A stretch of 64,000 nucleotides of DNA from Pelagibacteraceae bacterium (GTDB lineage Bacteria; Pseudomonadota; Alphaproteobacteria; Pelagibacterales; Pelagibacteraceae). Made by a program: the position numbers and the translations under genes. Positions 28,723 to 41,490 of the stretch are shown here, one piece after another; within the stretch, counting starts at the first letter, position 1, and every line of letters starts with the position of its first letter. Location: positions 62,001 through 126,000 of the forward strand of contig VTPO01000001.1 of NCBI GenBank assembly GCA_008638205.1. The letters run 5' to 3'. The notes below the pieces were generated by a model. That model did no database searches. It was given only the letters and a program-made list of their open reading frames with translations, and was not told the DNA's origin.

Positions 28723-29646
28723 GTGAACCTACAGCAAAAAACAATAAAAAAAAAATTAGTATTAGAGGGAATTGCTTTGCACTCAGGTGCTTTAGTTAAG
28801 ATTGCTCTTATTCCAAGTGAGGAAAATACCGGAATTATATTTTTAAGAACAGATCTTAAAAAAAATTCAGTCATCAAAGCGTGCTGGAAAAATATTGTTC
28901 CAGCTAGTCTATGTACAAAAATTTCTAATAAATATGGAGCAAGTGTCAGTACTATTGAGCATTTAATGTTTTCATTTTATGCGCTTGGAATTACCAATTT
29001 GTTAATTGAAATAAATGGACCAGAAATTCCAATAATGGATGGAAGTTCAAAAATCTTTATTGATGAAATTTTAAATAATGGTCTCTTGAATCAAAAGAGT
29101 AAAGTCTCTCATTTAATTATAAAAAAAACTTTTACAGTAGGTGATAAAGATAGATTCATTAGATATGAACCTTCTCAAACCAGCTCTTTAGAAATAGACT
29201 ATACACTCGAATATAAAGATCAGTTTATTAAAAAGCAAAATTTTAGGTCTAAGGATGTTAGAAAAAACGTTTTGGATATTGCCCATACCAGAACTTTTTG
29301 CCACCAGGAAGACTTGGAAAAAATTTTTGCCATGGGTTTAGCCAAGGGAGGTTCTTTGGATAATGCTATCATTATCTCTGGAAATAAAATTTTGAATCAG
29401 GGTGGGCTTAGATGTAAAAATGAATTTGTAAAACATAAAACCTTAGACTGTCTTGGAGATTTGTATTTATCAAATCAGTTTATTAATGGCAAAATAACAT
29501 GTAATCAAGGTGGCCATGAATTGACAGGTCTTTTGTTAAAAAAAATATTTAAAGATAAAAAAAATTATACAATTGAAAATTCAGACTTATCAGCAAGTTT
29601 TAGAGAAAAATCATTTAATTCAAAAGAAATTCAAGTAGTAGTCTAG
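28723..29646 (+). CDS. lpxC: UDP-3-O-acyl-N-acetylglucosamine deacetylase
   Basis: Zinc hydrolase performing the committed step of lipid A synthesis. The 307-residue protein starts at GTG 28723 and shows LEGIALHSGALVKIALIP, the zinc motif VSTIEHLMFSFYALGI with His80, GPEIPIMDGSS, AHTRTFCHQEDLE, KHKTLDCLGDLYL (second His and Asp ligands) and GGHELTGLLL with the catalytic His. Length is normal. It shows the organism makes lipid A and has an outer membrane, consistent with mlaA and bamD. It follows ftsA after a 69-bp gap. Confidence 0.95.
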   Translation: MNLQQKTIKKKLVLEGIALHSGALVKIALIPSEENTGIIFLRTDLKKNSVIKACWKNIVPASLCTKISNKYGASVSTIEHLMFSFYALGITNLLIEINGPEIPIMDGSSKIFIDEILNNGLLNQKSKVSHLIIKKTFTVGDKDRFIRYEPSQTSSLEIDYTLEYKDQFIKKQNFRSKDVRKNVLDIAHTRTFCHQEDLEKIFAMGLAKGGSLDNAIIISGNKILNQGGLRCKNEFVKHKTLDCLGDLYLSNQFINGKITCNQGGHELTGLLLKKIFKDKKNYTIENSDLSASFREKSFNSKEIQVVV

Positions 29647-29689
29647 TATTAGAATTTAATATAAATTATAGGCTATTCTTAGATTTATT

Positions 29690-30529
29690 ATGTTTCAAAA
29701 TTTTTTTTACAAATACCTTTTAATTTTCAGTTTAATTTTTTCTTATGGTTGTTCATCAAAAAATAAAAGTGTCTTCGTAGAACCTAAAACTACTATTCCA
29801 TTAGAGCGACTATATACCGAAGCCCTTCTAAATTATAAAAATAACAAATATCAAGATGCCGTAGAGCTTTTTGAAGAAGTTGAAAAAAATTACTCATTCA
29901 ATACAGAATGGGCATCCAAATCATTATTAATGAGAGGATATATTTATTATGAAGTCTCTAGATATATTGAGTCTTTAGAAATATTAAAAAAATTTAAAAC
30001 GCGCTATGCAGGAAATAAAAATATGGATTATGTTGAATATTTAATTGCCATGTGTCTTTTTGAACAAATAAATATCATTCCCCTTTCCCAAGAAAATACA
30101 TTATTAGCAGAGAGACAATTTAAAAAGATTATATTCAATTATCCAACATCCAACTATGCAGAAGATGCAAAATTTAAATTAGATCTAATCCGGGATCAGT
30201 TAGCAGGTAAAGAAATGTATGTAGCAAGATATTATATTAAAAGAAATAAATGGGGTCCGGCATTAATAAGGTTAAATAGAATTGTAAAAGAATACGAAAC
30301 TACAATTTATATCGAGGAGTCCCTACATAGATTAGTCGAAATTCATTACAAGCTTGGAAATATTCCGGCTGCTAGAAAATATGCTTCGATTTTAGGATAC
30401 AATTATAATGATAGTGATTGGTACAAAAAATCTTACAATATTGTTGAAAATAAAAACCTTCCCATCGAAAAAGAAAAGCAAAAAAAAAGCTTAAAAGAAA
30501 AATTAAAAAAAATAATAAAACTGCAGTAA
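29690..30529 (+). CDS. bamD: Outer-membrane assembly lipoprotein BamD
   Basis: Part of the BAM complex that inserts beta-barrel proteins. The 279-residue protein has a lipoprotein signal with Cys21 in LIFSYGCSSKN, then tetratricopeptide-like helical repeats: TLYTEALLNYKNNKYQDAVELFEEV-type segments and RQFKKIIFNYPTSNYAEDA. The C-terminus is strongly basic. Its place between lpxC and ligA agrees with the order I recall in alphaproteobacteria, where recN often lies between bamD and ligA; here recN is absent and ligA follows 6 bp later. Confidence 0.92.
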   Translation: MFQNFFYKYLLIFSLIFSYGCSSKNKSVFVEPKTTIPLERLYTEALLNYKNNKYQDAVELFEEVEKNYSFNTEWASKSLLMRGYIYYEVSRYIESLEILKKFKTRYAGNKNMDYVEYLIAMCLFEQINIIPLSQENTLLAERQFKKIIFNYPTSNYAEDAKFKLDLIRDQLAGKEMYVARYYIKRNKWGPALIRLNRIVKEYETTIYIEESLHRLVEIHYKLGNIPAARKYASILGYNYNDSDWYKKSYNIVENKNLPIEKEKQKKSLKEKLKKIIKLQ

Positions 30530-34268
<3,739 letters not shown>

Positions 34269-34282
<14 letters not shown>

Positions 34283-36503
34283 TTTTTTTTAAGTATTTAT
34301 CAATTACTTTTTTTTCCCCAGCGTCTTTAAAGTTTATTAATAATTTATTTCCATCTATATGAATAATTTTCCCATTTCCAAATGTTTCGTGATGAACGCT
34401 TTGTCCTATTTTAAAATCTGTTAAATTATTAGTATAGTTAATAGTTTTGGTTTTCTCCTTAGCTTTTGTATACCGATCCCAGCCAGGGCTTTTGGGTGTT
34501 GTTGAAAAATCAGTATCTTGGCTAAATTCAAAATCTTGATGAGGATCTTCTGCAACTTCATTTATTTTTAAATATTTTTTATCTAATTCATCAATGAATC
34601 TGGAGGGCATAGATGGCATCCAGTCGTTATTATCATTTTTGTTACCAAAAAATTTTCTATTATTGGCAAAGGAAATGAACAATCTTTGCTTGGCCCTAGT
34701 TATTGCAACATATGCCAACCTTCTTTCTTCTTGAACTGCCACATCTCCCTTTTCTTCAATAGACTTTTGATGTGGAAACATACCTTCCTCCCAGCCTGGC
34801 AAGAAAATACATTCAAATTCCAAACCTTTTGCAGCATGAATTGTCATAAGGTTTATTTTTTCTCCATCCCACTCCTCATCGATAGCAGTTTGTAGTGAAA
34901 TATTTTCTAAAAATTCTATGAGATTAGAATAGTTTTTCATAGAAGATCTTAATTCTTTTAAATTTTCTAATCTTGCTTCAGCCTCGGGGCTTTTTTCATC
35001 AATCAGCATTTTAGTATAACCAGATTCATCCAAAACTCTTTCTAGCAACTCTACATGATCCAATTTTCCAGAAAGTTTTGTCCACTGGTTTAATTTGTTT
35101 ATTAATAGCTTTAGGCTTTCTTTAGTCTTGGGCTTTAACTCATCCCCATCCAAAAGAGAAACTGAAGTATCAAAAAGATTTTTATTAGAATTTCTAGAAA
35201 ATTCATGAATTTTTTTTAAGGTAGTATCTCCAATGGATCTTTTCGGTGTATTTACAATTCTCTCAAAAGCCAAATCATCATTTTTTTGATGAATGAGTCT
35301 GAGATAGCAAAGTGCATCTTTAATTTCCGCTCTTTCATAAAATTTTACTCCACCAATGACACGATAGGGAAGTCCTATTCTAATAAACCTTTCTTCAAAT
35401 TCCCTAGTTTGAAAAGATGCCCTGACTAAAATAGAAATATTATTTAGTGAAAATTGTTTTGTAAGTTCTTTTTCAATTATATCAGAAGTACCACTTGCCT
35501 CATCACGACCATCACTATAGGAATTAATCCATACTTTTTCACCATCGTTAAAATCAGACCAAATTTTCTTTCCTAGTCTATCATCATTTTTGGATATTAA
35601 AGAGGAGGCAGTGTTTAGAATATTTTTAGTTGATCTATAGTTCTGCTCAAGCTTAATTGTTTTAGTATTGGAATAGTTTTTTTCAAAATCTAATATATTT
35701 TTAACTTCCGCACCCCTCCAGCTGTAAATAGATTGATCATCATCTCCCACCACACAAATATTTTTAGTATCTCCAGTTATATAATTAAGCCATAGGTTCT
35801 GTATAAAATTGGTATCTTGAAACTCATCAACCAGAATGTATTTAAAGTTTCTTTTAAAGGACTCACGTATTTCTTTAAAATTTTTAAAAATAGTAACGCA
35901 GTGTAGAATAAGATCTCCAAAATCAACACAGTTCATCATCTTAAGACGCTCTTGATAAATTCTGTAAATTTTTAAAGCATTAATTTTAGAGTAGTCTGAT
36001 GGACTGGCTTTTATTTCAGAAGGAGTAAGAGCTTTATTCTTCCAGTGATCAATCATGTGAGCAATGAGTTTGGGAGGGTTCTTTTTGATATCAATATTTT
36101 CTGCAGCTAAAATATTTTTAATTAGTTTTAATTGGTCCAGAGTATCTAAAATAGTAAAACTTGGCTTTAACCCTACTGCTTCTGCATGTTTTCTAAGAAT
36201 TTTGTTACTAATAGAGTGAAAAGTTCCAAGCCATGGTACTGAATTAGCATTACCCACCACCAAACCCTGAACTCTTTCCCTCATTTCGTTTGCTGCTTTA
36301 TTGGTAAATGTTACGCAGAGTATTTCATTGCTGAAACATTTTTTACTTTGAATTAAATGAGTTACTCTCGTAGTCAGTACTTTTGTTTTACCAGAGCCTG
36401 CACCTGCAAGAATAAGTAGAGGCCCATCAGTATGTAAAACAGCCTCTTTTTGTTGATTATTTAAAGTATTTAAGTAATTTGGACCTGTGGCACTCATGTT
36501 CAT
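34269..36503 (-). CDS. uvrD: UvrD/PcrA-type DNA helicase
   Basis: Superfamily 1 3'-5' helicase for nucleotide-excision and mismatch repair. The 744-residue protein has Walker A ILAGAGSGKTKVLTTR at about 32-47, CVTFTNKAANEMRERV, WLGTFHSISNKILRKHA, Walker B ILVDEFQDTN, GDDDQSIYSWRGA, LEQNYRSTKNIL, NLMTIHAAKGLEFECIFLPG and VAITRAKQRLFISFA. The C-terminal 50 residues form a Tudor-like tail (SVHHETFGNGKIIHIDGN), as in UvrD and PcrA. The start ATG at 36503 is followed by a second ATG two codons later. Confidence 0.95.
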
Positions 36504-36540
36504 TAATTAAATTATTAAAAATTAAATACAACAAGAAAAA

Positions 36541-37917
36541 ATGAAAAAAGATTTTTCAGCTAGTAAATTTTTTTTAAAAGTAGCAACTCTAATTGTTATA
36601 TTTTTGATTGTCATTTTTGCTGCTCCGTTAGCCCTCAATATAAATAGTTACAAAAGTGAACTAGAGAATAAATTATCTACAGCTCTTAATACGAATGTTA
36701 AAATTGAAGGCGACATTGCATATACATTTAATAATGTAGGGCCCAAATTAATACTTAAAAATATTAGTTTTGATGCAGGAGAAGGTAATGATTTAAATGG
36801 CAATATAGAAAATCTTTACTTAAATGCCAATCCATTTCAATTATTCAAAAAAGAATTTTCATTTAAAAAATTTTCTATAGCAAATGGTTCCCTTTCTACA
36901 TCTGAAGATTTTTTTAAATCCTATATTCAAAATAAATCACAATTTGAAAAAATTAGCTTTGAAAACATGGACATTAGGATTGTTAATAAGCTTTCAGAAA
37001 TAGAATTCGATAGTAATAATGGGGTATTTTTATTTAATTCTCAAAATTTAGTTACTGCCAAACTTCAAGGTACATTCTCCAATCTTCTATATAATTTGAA
37101 GTATAAAAATAATAAATTGGAGATTTCCTTCCCGGAAATAAAGCTATCTCTGGAGCATACAAGACAAGATTTAATTAATAATAATGGTTTTGTTAAAATC
37201 AAGTTTTCTGAGAAATTGTTATTTCCCGGCTTTCGCAATACTTACATTAAGTCAAATATAATACTCGCTAATGATAAGTTGGAATTGAATAATGCTAAAA
37301 TATCATCTGCTACTTATAATGGCGTAGGAAAAGTAAGTTTGCAAAAAAATAATGACTTAGCATTAGTGAATGCGGATTTAAAATTTGGAAGATCTAATTT
37401 TTCAAGAATATCCAAATCAGATTGGGTTTCTTTTTTTAATAAAGAAATATTTCAGATAGCATCATTAATGAATGGTAATTTTAAAATTAATTTTCAAAAT
37501 GTGTTTTTAGATCGGAATTATTTTGATAATATAGACCTAGATATTTCTTTTAATGGAGGAGATATTGTTTTGAATCGAGTTCAATTTAGTTCTGACAAAA
37601 ATTCTTTCGATCTGTCCGGCAGATTTATTCAAGAAAACAAAGATTTTCTTTTATTTTTTGATAGTACCTTTGAAACCAAACAGTTTAAAAGATTGTGCAT
37701 TCAAGCATGCGAATCCAAAGCAACAACTAATAATTATTCCATGAAAGCTAAAGGAGTCCTTAATTTAAAAAATTCTAAATTTACTATGGAGAGTTTTTTT
37801 TCTGACAAGGAATATAGCCAACCTCAAATTGTGGATCTAAACCAAAGATTGAAAACTATTTTTTTTGGTGATCTTGCAAAAACGTTTGATCTTAAAAATT
37901 ACTTTAAATTATATTAA
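36541..37917 (+). CDS. AsmA-like envelope protein
   Basis: A 458-residue protein with one N-terminal membrane helix (about 11-31, FLKVATLIVIFLIVIFAAPLALNI) and a periplasmic beta-rich body. The segment following the helix, NINSYKSELENKLSTALNTNVKIEGDI-type, matches the AsmA N-terminal pattern in which a new membrane protein domain begins with a lipid-transfer-like strand. AsmA/TamB-type proteins are proposed to bridge the envelope for phospholipid movement. Function of this member is inferred by family only. Single gene between divergent uvrD and convergent fumC, which it meets with no gap. Confidence 0.7.
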   Translation: MKKDFSASKFFLKVATLIVIFLIVIFAAPLALNINSYKSELENKLSTALNTNVKIEGDIAYTFNNVGPKLILKNISFDAGEGNDLNGNIENLYLNANPFQLFKKEFSFKKFSIANGSLSTSEDFFKSYIQNKSQFEKISFENMDIRIVNKLSEIEFDSNNGVFLFNSQNLVTAKLQGTFSNLLYNLKYKNNKLEISFPEIKLSLEHTRQDLINNNGFVKIKFSEKLLFPGFRNTYIKSNIILANDKLELNNAKISSATYNGVGKVSLQKNNDLALVNADLKFGRSNFSRISKSDWVSFFNKEIFQIASLMNGNFKINFQNVFLDRNYFDNIDLDISFNGGDIVLNRVQFSSDKNSFDLSGRFIQENKDFLLFFDSTFETKQFKRLCIQACESKATTNNYSMKAKGVLNLKNSKFTMESFFSDKEYSQPQIVDLNQRLKTIFFGDLAKTFDLKNYFKLY

Positions 37918-39306
37918 TTATTTTGGGTGAGTCATCTTTTTAGGATTCATAATCTTCATATAATCTTTTTCATTTATCAATCCTGTTTTTAAAGTTTCTT
38001 CTTTTAAATTAGTTCCATTTTTATGAGCTGTTTTGGCAATCTTACTTGCGTTGTCGTATCCAATTTTAGGGGCCAGAGCTGTTACTAGCATTAATGATTC
38101 ATTTAACAATTGCTCAATTCTTTTTTTATTTGGCTTAATTCCTTTGACGCAAAAATTAACAAAGCATTGAACAGAATCGGATATGAGGTCAATGGACTGA
38201 AGAATGTTGTATGCAATCAACGGTTTAAAAACATTTAATTCAAAATGACCATGTGATCCTGCCATAGTAATTCCGTTGTGGTTTCCAATCACCTTTACGC
38301 AAACCATGGTAACTGCCTCACATTGAGTAGGATTAATTTTACCTGGCATGATGGAAGAGCCCGGCTCATTTTCAGGAAGAGATAATTCTCCATATCCTGC
38401 TCTTGGGCCCGATCCTAAAAACCGTATGTCATTTGCAATTTTCATTAATGCAACAGCTGTCGTATTAAGAGTTCCTGAAAAATTTACAATTGAATCATGT
38501 GCTGCCAATGCCTCAAATTTATTTTTGGCAGTATGAAAAGGAAGTTTGGTTATTTTTTTAATTTCGGCAGCTATTGTTTTGTCCCAACCTTTCCTTGAAT
38601 TAATACCAGTTCCAACAGCAGTACCTCCTTGTGCCAGAGGATAAATCTCAAGTAATGCTCTTTTAATTCTAGTTAATGATTTTGAAACTTGCATATGATA
38701 GCCAGAAAATTCTTGGCCCAGTGTTAAAGGAGTAGCATCTTGTAAATGCGTCCTTCCTATTTTGACTATATTTTTAAATTCTTTAGTTTTTTTAGCCAAA
38801 GCTTTTTCCAATAAGCTAATAGCTGGTATAAGTTTTTTGTTAGCTTGAATCGCAATCGCGATGTGCATGGCAGTAGGAAAAGTATCGTTAGTAGATTGAG
38901 CTTTATTAACATGATCATTAGGATGAACTGGTTTCTTACTTCCCATTTTTCCACCCAGTATTTCTATTGCTCGGTTGGCAATAACCTCATTAACATTCAT
39001 GTTGGTTTGTGTTCCGGAACCTGTTTGCCAGACCCTAAGTGGAAAATTATCATCTAATTTTCCAGAAATGACTTCTTCAGATGCTTTAATAATTGCTTTT
39101 GAAACTTGTGGGGTAATGTCTTTATATTTTGCGTTAACGATTGCTGCAGCTTTTTTAACTATAGCAATAGAGTGAATTAATTCAATTGGAACGTTGACTT
39201 TACCTATTTTAAAAAATTGTAATGATCTTTGAGTTCCAGCTCCCCAATATTTGTCACTAGGAACTTTAATTTTTCCAAAACTATCTGATTCAATTCTTGA
39301 TGCCAT
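37918..39306 (-). CDS. fumC: Fumarate hydratase class II
   Basis: Interconverts fumarate and malate in the TCA cycle without an iron-sulfur cluster. The 462-residue protein shows [75 protein letters not shown], and the superfamily signature [16 protein letters not shown]. This pattern is FumC rather than aspartase or argininosuccinate lyase. Length matches the family (about 460). The start is 46 bp from the divergent dehydrogenase gene. Confidence 0.96.
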   Translation of the reverse strand: MASRIESDSFGKIKVPSDKYWGAGTQRSLQFFKIGKVNVPIELIHSIAIVKKAAAIVNAKYKDITPQVSKAIIKASEEVISGKLDDNFPLRVWQTGSGTQTNMNVNEVIANRAIEILGGKMGSKKPVHPNDHVNKAQSTNDTFPTAMHIAIAIQANKKLIPAISLLEKALAKKTKEFKNIVKIGRTHLQDATPLTLGQEFSGYHMQVSKSLTRIKRALLEIYPLAQGGTAVGTGINSRKGWDKTIAAEIKKITKLPFHTAKNKFEALAAHDSIVNFSGTLNTTAVALMKIANDIRFLGSGPRAGYGELSLPENEPGSSIMPGKINPTQCEAVTMVCVKVIGNHNGITMAGSHGHFELNVFKPLIAYNILQSIDLISDSVQCFVNFCVKGIKPNKKRIEQLLNESLMLVTALAPKIGYDNASKIAKTAHKNGTNLKEETLKTGLINEKDYMKIMNPKKMTHPK

Positions 39307-39352
39307 AAGAGATATTTTATATCACTATATTACTTACTTTTTAATAAATATT

Positions 39353-40102
39353 ATGAATGTTTTAATAATAGGAGCAACTTTTGGTATTGGCTACGAACTA
39401 GCCAAAAAATATCTTAATACCTGCGATAATCTCATTTTACTAGGAAGAACGCAGAGCAAGTTAGAAGAAATTAAACAGGAATTTTCTAGTGGAAAAGCCA
39501 AGGTTTTTACCGAAAGTCTAGACGTGACTATTTTGGACGATTGCAAAAATAAGCTATCCAATATTATAAAAATCAATTCAACAATAGATAAAGTCATTTA
39601 CTGCTCGGGATATTATGAGCCACACGACACTTTTGAAATTGATGTAAGTCTTTTTCAAAAAACTATGGATGTAAACTTTATGGGCATGATTAACGTTTTT
39701 TCAATTTTGCTTCCTCATTTAAAAAATCAAAATCATGGACAGCTTGGAATTGTTGCTTCTCTTGCGGGCTTTGGTGGACTACCGAACTCTTCTTCTTACG
39801 GACCAAGCAAAGCAGCCATGATGAATTATGTAGAATCTATCAAAATTGATTGTGATAAATACAATATTAAAGTTAGCATTATTAATCCTGGATTTGTTCA
39901 GTCTAGATTAACTGAAAAAAATACTTTTGATATGCCATTTTTAATGACGAGCGAGAAAGCTGCTAATATTATTTATGAAGGCTTACAAAAAGAAAAGTAT
40001 GAAATTACCTTCCCTTTACCCATGATGATTTTATTTAAATCCTTAAGAATTTTACCACGTTCTATTTATTTTTGGGTGGTTAAAATTATAACTAAATCCT
40101 AA
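39353..40102 (+). CDS. Short-chain dehydrogenase/reductase
   Basis: NAD(P)-dependent Rossmann-fold oxidoreductase of unknown substrate. The likely start is ATG 39353, giving 249 residues beginning MNVLIIGATFGIGYELAKKYL, which places the cofactor loop GATFGIG at the proper position; an upstream in-frame start lies inside fumC and is rejected. Catalytic residues are in SLAGFGGLPNSSSYGPSKAA (Ser, Tyr, Lys), and the following VSIINPGFVQSRLT is typical. The C-terminus carries a hydrophobic segment that may touch the membrane. Its stop overlaps the stop of a small gene on the other strand. Confidence 0.85.
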   Translation: MNVLIIGATFGIGYELAKKYLNTCDNLILLGRTQSKLEEIKQEFSSGKAKVFTESLDVTILDDCKNKLSNIIKINSTIDKVIYCSGYYEPHDTFEIDVSLFQKTMDVNFMGMINVFSILLPHLKNQNHGQLGIVASLAGFGGLPNSSSYGPSKAAMMNYVESIKIDCDKYNIKVSIINPGFVQSRLTEKNTFDMPFLMTSEKAANIIYEGLQKEKYEITFPLPMMILFKSLRILPRSIYFWVVKIITKS

Positions 40103-40239
40103 CTATTGTAGATTGTAAAATAGATCATTCCCAAAACTAGCAAGTTAGCCGTGACTATAAATGAAACGGTTCTTGAAAAAAAAGATTTTTCTTTTTTAAT
40201 TTCTACTGTGTTGATTTTTGCTGGTTGTATTAGATTCAT
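40099..40239 (-). CDS. Small single-pass membrane protein, 46 aa, unknown
   Basis: A short reading frame starting at ATG 40239, preceded by a clear Shine-Dalgarno (AGAGGAACAAT). The 46-residue product has a lysine/glutamate-containing start (MNLIQPAKINTVEIKKEKSF) and one hydrophobic helix at about residues 24-44 (VSFIVTANLLVLGMIYFTIY). I do not recognise the family. It follows metZ on the same strand after a 78-bp gap and could be co-transcribed with metF-metE-metZ, or have its own promoter. The stop overlaps that of the convergent dehydrogenase by 3 bp. A strong ribosome binding site and plausible topology support it; comparative evidence is lacking. Confidence 0.6.
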   Translation of the reverse strand: MNLIQPAKINTVEIKKEKSFFSRTVSFIVTANLLVLGMIYFTIYNS

Positions 40240-40317
40240 ATTGTTCCTCTTGTTGTTTGATACTTAATTAATATTAAATTAAGGCAAACTCAGACTAAAA
40301 ATGTGACTAATATAAGA

Positions 40318-41490
40318 CTACTTTAAAGAATTGGACAAATCTTCTTTAAGATCATTGATATCTTCCAGTCCAATAGATAGCCTAATTAGGTTAGGGGTAA
40401 TGCCAAGAGATAGTCTTGCCTCTTCTTCTAGAACTTTGTGTGTTGTGGTAGTTGGATGGGTTACAAGGGACTTTGAGTCTCCCAAATTATTAGAGATATC
40501 AAAAACATTTAATTTGTTGATAATTTTAAAAGCATCTTTCTTCCCGCCCTTAACTTTAAAGGCAATCATAGTTCCACCAGCACTTTGTTGTTTTTTGGCA
40601 AGAGCATATTGAGGAAAAGATTTAAGACCGGGGTAATATACTTTTTCAATTTTTTTATGTTTTTCTAAAAAGCTCGCAATTTGCAATGCATTATCCGATT
40701 GAGAAAGGACACGTATTTTAATCGTTTCTAAACTTTTGAGAAGTACCCATGCATTAAAAGGACTAATGCAAGGACCGGTATGTCTCAAGAAGGGTTTTAG
40801 AATATTTTCTTTAAATTTATTTGTTGAACAGACAGCTCCACCCATAGCTCTTCCCTGTCCATCAATATGCTTGGTACCAGAATAAACAACAACATCTGCA
40901 CCAAATTTGACTGGTTGTTGTAACACTGGTGATGCAAAAATATTATCTACAATGGTTGTTATTTTGTTTTTTTTAGCAAGATTACAAACCTGCTTAATAT
41001 CAATAATTTCCAAACATGGGTTAGAAGGAGATTCAAAGAAGAAAATCTTAGTATTTTTTTGAATACTTTTGTTCCATTCTTTAATATTTTTTCCATTAAT
41101 AAAAGATACTTCAATCCCAAATTTAGGAAGTATGTCATTTAGTATATATCTACAGGAACCAAATAATGCTGAAGCAGAAACTACATGATCCCCGGCTTTT
41201 AATTGACACATCATCGAGCCAAATACAGCAGCCATTCCGCTTGCTGTTGCAAAGCATGCTTCTGAACCATCTAATAAAGCCAACCTCTGTTCAAACATTT
41301 CTACTGTTGGATTGGCGTACCTAGAGTACTGAAATCCTTTTTTCTTTCCTAGAAAAATAGCTTCTGCTTGCTCAGCTGAATCATAGACAAATCCCGAATT
41401 GAGAAAAATAGCTTCAGATGTTTCTTTAAAGTTAGATCTAGTTAGGCCACCCCTAACTAGATTGGTATCTAACTTAAATTTTTTTTTCAA
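40318..41490 (-). CDS. metZ: O-succinylhomoserine sulfhydrylase
   Basis: PLP enzyme that condenses O-succinylhomoserine with sulfide to give homocysteine. The 390-residue protein of the Cys/Met metabolism family shows YSRYANPTVEMFEQRLALLDG, ATASGMAAVFG, the PLP lysine Lys207 in VVYSGTKHIDGQGR, GGAVCSTNKF, and the C-terminal SLVTHPTTTTH and RLSIGLEDINDLKEDL. The RHTGPCISPFNAWVLLKSLET stretch is typical of MetZ rather than cystathionine gamma-synthase or lyase, though substrate choice (succinyl versus acetyl ester) cannot be proved by eye. It begins one base after metE and ends the metF-metE-metZ unit. Confidence 0.88.
   Translation of the reverse strand: MKKKFKLDTNLVRGGLTRSNFKETSEAIFLNSGFVYDSAEQAEAIFLGKKKGFQYSRYANPTVEMFEQRLALLDGSEACFATASGMAAVFGSMMCQLKAGDHVVSASALFGSCRYILNDILPKFGIEVSFINGKNIKEWNKSIQKNTKIFFFESPSNPCLEIIDIKQVCNLAKKNKITTIVDNIFASPVLQQPVKFGADVVVYSGTKHIDGQGRAMGGAVCSTNKFKENILKPFLRHTGPCISPFNAWVLLKSLETIKIRVLSQSDNALQIASFLEKHKKIEKVYYPGLKSFPQYALAKKQQSAGGTMIAFKVKGGKKDAFKIINKLNVFDISNNLGDSKSLVTHPTTTTHKVLEEEARLSLGITPNLIRLSIGLEDINDLKEDLSNSLK

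Noticed and set aside
39251-39352. Longer start for the short-chain dehydrogenase
   Set aside because: It would place 34 extra residues in front of the cofactor loop and lies over the fumC start on the other strand.
40263-40283. CTTAATT/AATTAAG palindrome between metZ and the 46-aa gene
   Set aside because: AT-rich arms without T-run or promoter relation; likely chance.
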